From: a virus
Strand: one strand, 5' to 3'
IMG/VR virus record: IMGVR_UViG_3300030104_003337
Coordinates: 1-35,240 of that record
Length of the DNA stretch: 35,240 bases
Position 1 is the first letter of the stretch, and every line of letters starts with the position of its first letter. Positions 31,167 to 35,240 of the stretch are shown piece after piece. The translations under genes were made by a program, and so were the position numbers. The notes beneath the pieces were generated by a model, which was not told where the DNA came from, ran no database searches, and was given only the letters and a program-made list of their open reading frames with translations.

Positions 31167-31616
31167 GCTGCGCTTTCCCGTCTTTTGATTAAGTTTACTT
31201 TGTTTCATTTTCCTAAGATCCCCACCCAGGGTTTCTTCAGCAAAGACAATGCCCTTCACATAGGGATGGTTTTGCAGCGGAACAATGTCCTTAATGGTTT
31301 CATAGATCTCGCCTATTGACCGTGCTACAAAGCAGTACACGCCCGTATCCAGCAGCATTTGATGGATGGTTCTCTGTCTAGGTGTTGGGTAGTTCCCAGG
31401 CTGTTTTAACTCAATAAAGATAGGCTTGACCCCTGGAATAAATAACTCTAGGTCCGGCCACCCTGATTTAAACCCTAATCCCTTTTGTTTGACATAGTAC
31501 TGGACCTTATTGTTTGATCCCTCGTTTGGACTATGATGAAAGATTGAATTGGGCGGTAAAGCATAATTCAACCACTTTACCACGTTCTTTTGTAAGTCAG
31601 CTTCTGATGTATACAT
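31152..31616 (-). CDS. VRR-NUC domain nuclease
   Basis: The 154-aa protein is a stand-alone VRR-NUC (PD-(D/E)XK) nuclease. Core motifs are FHHSPNEGSNN (early Glu), GFKSGWPDLELFIPG with the catalytic Asp, then KPIFIELKQPG (Glu-x-Lys). 'TPRQRTIHQMLLDTGVYCFV' and 'SIGEIYETIKDIV' complete the fold. Phage members of this family cut or resolve branched DNA in replication and recombination. Length is typical of single-domain forms; the last ~35 residues are basic. It starts directly at the stop of the Cro-like gene, in the same operon. Confidence 0.9.
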   Translation of the reverse strand: MYTSEADLQKNVVKWLNYALPPNSIFHHSPNEGSNNKVQYYVKQKGLGFKSGWPDLELFIPGVKPIFIELKQPGNYPTPRQRTIHQMLLDTGVYCFVARSIGEIYETIKDIVPLQNHPYVKGIVFAEETLGGDLRKMKQSKLNQKTGKRSMKSN

Positions 31617-31828
31617 TAATGCATTCTTTTCAAATAAAAGTCATTGGGCGTAACAGCTCCATGCGTAGCCCGTACAATAACATCCATGTACTTTCCTGGT
31701 ATTTGTCTTTCCGGATCATCAAATGGCTTGCACCATCTGTGGACCATCTTGGTATGATTGACCCCTAGCATTCTGGCTAGCTGGCCGTATGTCATATTCT
31801 TGGATAATCTAAATTCTTCGAGTGTCAT
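31616..31828 (-). CDS. Cro-like HTH regulator
   Basis: From ATG 31828 (AGGTGA upstream; a GTG six bases earlier is also possible) this ~70-aa protein reads MTLEEFRLSKNMTYGQLARM, LGVNHTKMVHRW, a short linker and GAVTPNDFYLKR. Helices 2 and 3 (YGQLARMLGVNHTKMVHRWC) form a clear HTH, and the 'TPNDFY' end is typical of Cro/YdaS-type regulators. It is transcribed divergently from the larger repressor and leads the early minus-strand operon, the place of cro in lambda-like switches. Confidence 0.8.
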   Translation of the reverse strand: MTLEEFRLSKNMTYGQLARMLGVNHTKMVHRWCKPFDDPERQIPGKYMDVIVRATHGAVTPNDFYLKRMH

Positions 31829-31845
31829 GGTCACCTGATGATAAG

Positions 31846-31861
31846 TTGTCTTTTGAAGTCA
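31846..31861. promoter_or_regulatory. Operator O2 in the Cro leader
   Basis: On the minus strand TGACTTCAAAAGACAA differs in one base from the operator at 31977-31992 and is in opposite orientation. It lies about 18 nt before the Cro start. Between the two operators a stem-loop CTGGTT/AACCAG (31889-31907) lies in the cro leader RNA. The gap 31829-32087 holds only this control region. Confidence 0.65.
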
Positions 31862-31968
31862 GGACTGGCGTGTGAAATAAAACGAACCCTGGTTGAAAGG
31901 GAACCAGCCCTGACAGGTCATTAGAGATTTTATGTCGGCTTGGAAAACACCCTTCAGACCATAAAATA

Positions 31969-32004
31969 ATTCTATTTGACTTCCAAAGACAAATCAAGTC
32001 TAAT
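31969..32004. promoter_or_regulatory. Overlapping divergent promoters with shared operator O1
   Basis: To the right (repressor): TTGACT (31976-31981), 17 nt, TCTAAT (31999-32004). To the left (Cro operon, minus): TTGATT (31997-31992), 17 nt, TAGAAT (31974-31969). The two promoters interlock face to face, and their common spacer is operator TGACTTCCAAAGACAA (31977-31992). RNA polymerase can use only one at a time, and one bound dimer would cover both. This is the likely lysis/lysogeny switch. Confidence 0.75.
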
Positions 32005-32087
32005 GCTTTATTACGAACAAAAAAGCAAAAAACAGCTTACTATCGACCAGACACGACATTGAGGTTAACCCGAAAGGAGCATGGACG

Positions 32088-32816
32088 ATGCTTCCAATTA
32101 CTGCTATGAGTGCGGCTTGCAATAGGAGCAGCAAGCGCATGACTAAGGAAGTAGCCAAACAGTTAAAGAAATTTGTTGAGCAAAGTATTTACGATAGAGA
32201 AACCATAAGATCCGCTGTAGGCGTTGATCGCAGTACCATGAGCCGGCATCTTAATGGCAAGCTATCCTTAACCTATAATAAAATTGAACAGTACAGCCGT
32301 GCGCTAGACATTAATGTGCATCAACTCATAGGCGTTAGCCCAATCCGTGTTTTAGGTCAGTGCTGGCAAGAGAAAGACCTGGACTGTGTGGCTATGTATG
32401 ACATTGATGACCGCCCAACGGTTATTTATCCAACCATTGGTTATGACAAAGATATTGTTTGCATTTTAAAAAAAGAGGATAGTTTGCGCCCGTGGCTGTC
32501 CAATTCAGTTGTTTGTTTTTCAGAAAAGAATATGCGCGAAAAACGTATCCCGGAAAATATGGTGGATACCTATTGCTTTGTTAAATACAGAAAAGAGAAT
32601 AACCGTACACAATTTAAGTTAGCAATCCCGTATGTCTTACCTCTAAGCCAGGATGGTAAACGAAAGTATTCCCTCGTTTCACCGTCAACGCCAGGACAAA
32701 TCAAACAAGAAGATCAAGTCGTAGATATTGTCTACGCTTGTCCGATTTTAGATTGGGTTTTAAAGGCAAAAACTAAAGACTGGAAAGTAGTGACAGAGGA
32801 AAGAGAAACATTATGA
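32088..32816 (+). CDS. CI-like repressor with XRE-type HTH
   Basis: The 242-aa protein starts at ATG 32088, eight bases after AGGAG (an out-of-frame ATG at 32081 is nearer but gives 14 codons). The HTH lies near residues 35-60: IRSAVGVDRSTMSRHLNGKL, followed by YNKIEQYSRALDINVHQLIG. The C-terminal ~150 residues (CWQEKDLDCVAMYDIDDRPT; KLAIPYVLPLS; VVDIVYACPILDWVLK) may be an oligomerisation domain; I see no Ser/Lys dyad of the self-cleaving S24 class. It is probably the lysogeny repressor acting on the TGAC...GTCA operators. An ATGA overlap couples it to the next gene. Confidence 0.8.
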   Translation: MLPITAMSAACNRSSKRMTKEVAKQLKKFVEQSIYDRETIRSAVGVDRSTMSRHLNGKLSLTYNKIEQYSRALDINVHQLIGVSPIRVLGQCWQEKDLDCVAMYDIDDRPTVIYPTIGYDKDIVCILKKEDSLRPWLSNSVVCFSEKNMREKRIPENMVDTYCFVKYRKENNRTQFKLAIPYVLPLSQDGKRKYSLVSPSTPGQIKQEDQVVDIVYACPILDWVLKAKTKDWKVVTEERETL

Positions 32817-33403
32817 CTTTATCAAGAGATCAATTAAATCCTTTTTTTTCGGATACAGAACAACAGGATAGTAACAATAAAAATTATAAAAAAAGAGCAA
32901 GCAACCCCAGAGACTATGGTGGTGCTTTTAGTACAAGCTGGCCTAACCCACCGACTGCTAGCCCAACCACTAACCTTGCGAAACTTACCCGCCTCATTGC
33001 AGAACGGGAACTAATTGTCTACCAACGGGTCGGGATGAGGTCCACGATCCGAAACCAATTCCAAGAAATCACAACCTACTTTAATGGCACGACAAACAAA
33101 GCTGCCTTTGCCTGTTACTTCTATGCTAATTTTTACGATGGGAAGACCACCACTTCTGGTCGTGCTGCGCATCGTCTAGGGATCAATAGAAGCAGTGTCT
33201 ATTCTATCATTACTCATTGCCTTAAAAAGGAATGGGCGATTGAAAGCAGCAAGGCAAAATATCACGCTAGTCCTTTTTTCGTTAGTGCCTGGCATAATTA
33301 TGTTGAGCAAGAAATTAAAAGGCACACAGAACTATTCCGCATTTCCAACGCCCTGGCAGAAGCCTATCTAACCGAAAAATCTGGGGTGCTACCCATCAAG
33401 TAG
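32813..33403 (+). CDS. Uncharacterised winged-helix-like protein co-expressed with the repressor
   Basis: The 196-aa protein has a disordered start (about 60 residues with NNKNYKKRASNPRDYGG), then a helical C-terminal domain including TTTSGRAAHRLGINRSSVYS, a clear helix-turn-helix, and ITHCLKKEWAIESSKAKYHA, which looks like a wing. It starts in an ATGA overlap with the repressor gene and ends before a terminator, so it is a lysogenic-operon gene. It may be a second regulator or a lysogeny-expressed accessory factor. I recognise no named family. Confidence 0.55.
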   Translation: MTLSRDQLNPFFSDTEQQDSNNKNYKKRASNPRDYGGAFSTSWPNPPTASPTTNLAKLTRLIAERELIVYQRVGMRSTIRNQFQEITTYFNGTTNKAAFACYFYANFYDGKTTTSGRAAHRLGINRSSVYSIITHCLKKEWAIESSKAKYHASPFFVSAWHNYVEQEIKRHTELFRISNALAEAYLTEKSGVLPIK

Positions 33404-33423
33404 CCCATCAGTTTCACTTTTTG

Positions 33424-33452
33424 TGTGGCGTAATACGCCACATTTTTATTTT
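33424..33452 (+). terminator. Terminator of the repressor operon
   Basis: TGTGGCG (33424-33430), loop TAATA, CGCCACA (33436-33442), then TTTTTATTTT. The stem is seven pairs, extendable by TA pairs into the loop. It follows the 196-aa gene stop by 20 nt and separates the lysogenic operon from the early recombination operon. Confidence 0.9.
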
Positions 33453-33471
33453 AAACGATTTATTTTTTCTT

Positions 33472-33504
33472 TATAGTCCTCATAACGAAACATTTGTTGT
33501 GAGG
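33472..33504 (+). promoter_or_regulatory. Putative early promoter and dyad over the nuclease start
   Basis: TATAGT (33472-33477) is a good -10; the -35 is weak (TTTTAA). Immediately downstream, CCTCATAAC (33478-33486) and GTTGTGAGG (33496-33504) form a nine-base inverted repeat with one G.T pair. The second arm contains the GAGGA ribosome site for the TTG start at 33514. It may be an operator at the transcription start or, if transcribed, a hairpin hiding the ribosome site. Confidence 0.45.
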
Positions 33505-33513
33505 ACTTTTCAT

Positions 33514-34500
33514 TTGCGACCAGTTGATATTCATTTTAGATGGCACTCAAATCCAGCATCCAAACCACTTTGGAAAACATTCTTTGATAAGTGTCATGTA
33601 CGCCCCAAAGTAAATACGGCCTGGGAAGTTATTAAAAGTCCTGATGCTACGGAAGCTCAAAAGGCAGATGCCTGGGAAGTTGTCCGAAAACTGGACCAAA
33701 ACCACAACCAATCCAATTCTGCGGTGATGCAAGGCGGGAAATCTGTGCAGCACGGATGTGATCAGCACTTCCTTGAAAATTGCCCCTCTCAGGAGTCCAT
33801 ACAGGCATCGAAAAAAGACTTTATAACCTACGAGTCCAGAAAGTGGGATAATGGCTTAGACAAGCTTAAAACGGCACTGGTGGCATCCGAAATAGAACAG
33901 GTCACTGAACAGGCTATATTAGGGTTAACAGAGGTATTTAGGGGAGAAAACAGGGTTATTGGTGAAAAAGAGTACCTGGAAAATGTCAAAGGTCTGGGTT
34001 TAAAATATTTTACCATTCCCGACTATTGTCACCGGATAGATTTGAAAACAAAATGGTCTACCCCAGCGGATACCAAGTCTGGGAAAAAAGCTGCAAGTCT
34101 ACCTAAAAAATTATCTGGGATGTATGACATGCGGAATGTGTATCAGGCAGCGGGATTTAAAATGTGTACTGGCAGAGATCCCGTTTTGGTTTATGCGAAT
34201 GCAAAAGAGTTTAGAATATTCGACAAGCATTCCTGTGATGAACTGCAACCGGATTTTCTTGATGATGTAATCGAGGACATAAAAAAGAAACTTAAAGCCA
34301 TTGAGATAAAAATCCATTTAGCCCCTAACCTAATGACCCTCTACTGTTTGGAACCACCGGATCTTAAAAGCCTGGCTTTCCCAGAACCGCCAGGAGTGAT
34401 TGAGGAAATAGAAACAATCCTGGGTCAAATTAATTATTCCAAAACATTAACCCCTAGCTTTGAAAAGGTTCAAGATGAATATGTCAAACATTCCAGTTGA
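33514..34500 (+). CDS. PD-(D/E)XK exonuclease, recombination type
   Basis: I choose the TTG at 33514 (328 aa), seven bases after GAGGAC, because the reading frame before it overlaps the promoter and dyad. The middle carries QGGKSVQHGCDQHFLEN, the Gly...His segment of phage exonucleases, and FTIPDYCHRIDLKTKW with a Pro-Asp pair (169-170) and Asp-Leu-Lys (176-178). Then NVYQAAGFKMCTGRDPVLVY resembles the Q..lY segment of Cas4/RecB-like nucleases. It should resect DNA ends for the annealing protein two genes downstream. Exact family is uncertain. Confidence 0.65.
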   Translation: MRPVDIHFRWHSNPASKPLWKTFFDKCHVRPKVNTAWEVIKSPDATEAQKADAWEVVRKLDQNHNQSNSAVMQGGKSVQHGCDQHFLENCPSQESIQASKKDFITYESRKWDNGLDKLKTALVASEIEQVTEQAILGLTEVFRGENRVIGEKEYLENVKGLGLKYFTIPDYCHRIDLKTKWSTPADTKSGKKAASLPKKLSGMYDMRNVYQAAGFKMCTGRDPVLVYANAKEFRIFDKHSCDELQPDFLDDVIEDIKKKLKAIEIKIHLAPNLMTLYCLEPPDLKSLAFPEPPGVIEEIETILGQINYSKTLTPSFEKVQDEYVKHSS

Positions 34501-34837
34501 TTATCAAGCAGTTCACAAAGACCCGACAGACACAGAGCTTGCTGCTTATAAGAAGGTTACCAAGAGCCAGCTTAGACGGGATGTTTTGTTTCATATCTTT
34601 ATGCAACGGCATACCCCAAGTGTGGGAGCCACCGGCAGTGAACTCGCAAACTTGATTGGCAAAAGTATTCTATCCGTACGGCCACGGCTCACAGAACTGG
34701 AAGCCTACGGCTATATTCAAAAATCAGACAAGCGCAGACCTAACGCTTCAAATTGTTCGGAAATAGTTTTTTGTATTTCAGCACTAGGGATTGTCAGCAT
34801 GAATAAGATTTTAGAGGAAGAAAAGAATGACCAATAA
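34475..34837 (+). CDS. Small winged-helix DNA-binding protein
   Basis: From ATG 34475 (AAAGG seven bases upstream) the 120-aa protein begins MNMSNIPVDYQAVHKDPTDT and carries SQLRRDVLFHIFMQRHTPSV, GATGSELANLIGKSILSVRP, RLTELEAYGYIQKSDKRRPN, the order helix, HTH, wing of a winged-helix domain ('S.RPRLTELEA.GYI'). Such proteins regulate or help start replication in phages. It overlaps the nuclease end by 26 nt and the annealing-protein start by 11 nt. Its DNA target is unknown. Confidence 0.6.
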   Translation: MNMSNIPVDYQAVHKDPTDTELAAYKKVTKSQLRRDVLFHIFMQRHTPSVGATGSELANLIGKSILSVRPRLTELEAYGYIQKSDKRRPNASNCSEIVFCISALGIVSMNKILEEEKNDQ

Positions 34838-35240
34838 AATAGCAGAAGCCATTATAGAAGCTGATGAACTTACCAAAACATCTGGGGTCCAGGTTAAAGG
34901 CGGGAAGAATTATCTGCAAGTTAAAGACAGGGTTTCCATCTTTCGTAAGAAGTTTGGTTTGGATTACGGGATTGATACAAACATTGTAGTCGATGATGGG
35001 CAGCGCATTGTTATTAAGGCTATTGTGACTGACCGTGATGGTCGATTGATAGGCTCCGGCTATGCAGAAGAAATCAGGGGTAGAGGTGTCAACCTTACGT
35101 CTGCAATCGAAAACTGCGAAACTTCTAGCATTGGCCGTGCATTGAGTAGCCTATCTTTGCATGGTGGTGAGTACGCATCAGCAAATGAAATAGAAGCTGT
35201 AGGACGTAAAGAAGAAGCGATTAAACAGCAAACTGATGAT
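34827..35240 (+). CDS. Erf/Sak-like single-strand annealing protein, 5' part (continues at base 1)
   Basis: The ATG at 34827 overlaps the end of the preceding winged-helix gene by 11 nt. Exactly 138 codons run to the window edge without a stop and continue in frame at base 1, giving a 226-aa protein. The N-terminal half has the pattern of phage recombinases of the Erf/Sak type: a GKNYLQVKDRVSIFRKKFG block, then NLTSAIENCETSSIGRALSS followed by SANEIEAV. Such proteins anneal complementary single strands during phage recombination. The nuclease gene at 33.5 kb and the SSB gene at 267 flank it in one operon, the usual exonuclease/annealase/SSB set. The exact family (Erf versus Rad52-like Sak) cannot be settled by eye. 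Confidence 0.65.
   Translation, partial: MTNKIAEAIIEADELTKTSGVQVKGGKNYLQVKDRVSIFRKKFGLDYGIDTNIVVDDGQRIVIKAIVTDRDGRLIGSGYAEEIRGRGVNLTSAIENCETSSIGRALSSLSLHGGEYASANEIEAVGRKEEAIKQQTDD

Noticed and set aside
31889-31907. Stem-loop as a terminator in the Cro leader
   Set aside because: The stem is six pairs and is not followed by a T run on either strand.
33421-33513. N-terminal extension of the nuclease from ATG 33421
   Set aside because: It would run through the terminator, promoter and dyad; TTG 33514 has the good ribosome site.

Overview
The window reads as the complete circular genome of a temperate, short-tailed (T7-like, podovirus-type) phage. The two ends join in frame through one gene: 138 codons run off the right edge and 88 continue from base 1. 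The virion genes (head-tail connector portal, scaffold, capsid, two tail-tube proteins, internal virion proteins, fibre with a T7-type N-terminus and an S74-type chaperone end) give the T7-like shape. A tyrosine integrase, a tRNA-derived attP and a divergent repressor/Cro pair make it temperate. The host is probably an alphaproteobacterium, perhaps marine, because several families (3TM GTA-type holin, DUF6362-like, DUF7936-like, Bbp19-like) are common in such phages; this is inference, and no host gene is present.

Layout. Early genes on the + strand begin at 33.5 kb and run across the join: PD-(D/E)XK nuclease, winged-helix protein, Erf/Sak-like annealing protein, SSB and two excisionase-like HTH genes (to 1.6 kb). 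The integrase (1.6-2.9 kb, minus) faces a repeat-rich attP (2.95-3.35 kb). From 31.8 kb down to 3.4 kb almost everything is on the minus strand: Cro-like, VRR-NUC, cytosine methyltransferase with a nested second frame, two small genes, HNH, terminases, portal, scaffold, capsid, tail, internal virion proteins, fibre and lysis genes. The repressor operon (32.1-33.4 kb) is on the + strand and ends in a terminator.

Main discoveries. (1) The major capsid gene is split by a 246-nt group I intron with P1 to P10 all traceable, no endonuclease ORF, and its last three bases forming an AUG behind a Shine-Dalgarno sequence. (2) The methyltransferase contains a 260-codon frame that looks like a real conserved phage protein. 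(3) Two intergenic regions are built of phased 9-nt units whose sequence changes after every two to four units, mostly three; one triple recurs exactly, inverted, upstream of the capsid gene. (4) A 15/16-base palindromic operator occurs at five places, linking the repressor to the integrase, divergent-promoter, middle and terminase regions. (5) A second cluster of attP-like repeats lies about 25 kb from attP.

How it works together. The repressor/Cro switch probably acts at one shared operator between overlapping divergent promoters. The nuclease, annealing protein and SSB form a recombination set. No DNA polymerase, helicase or primase is recognisable, so replication probably relies on the host.
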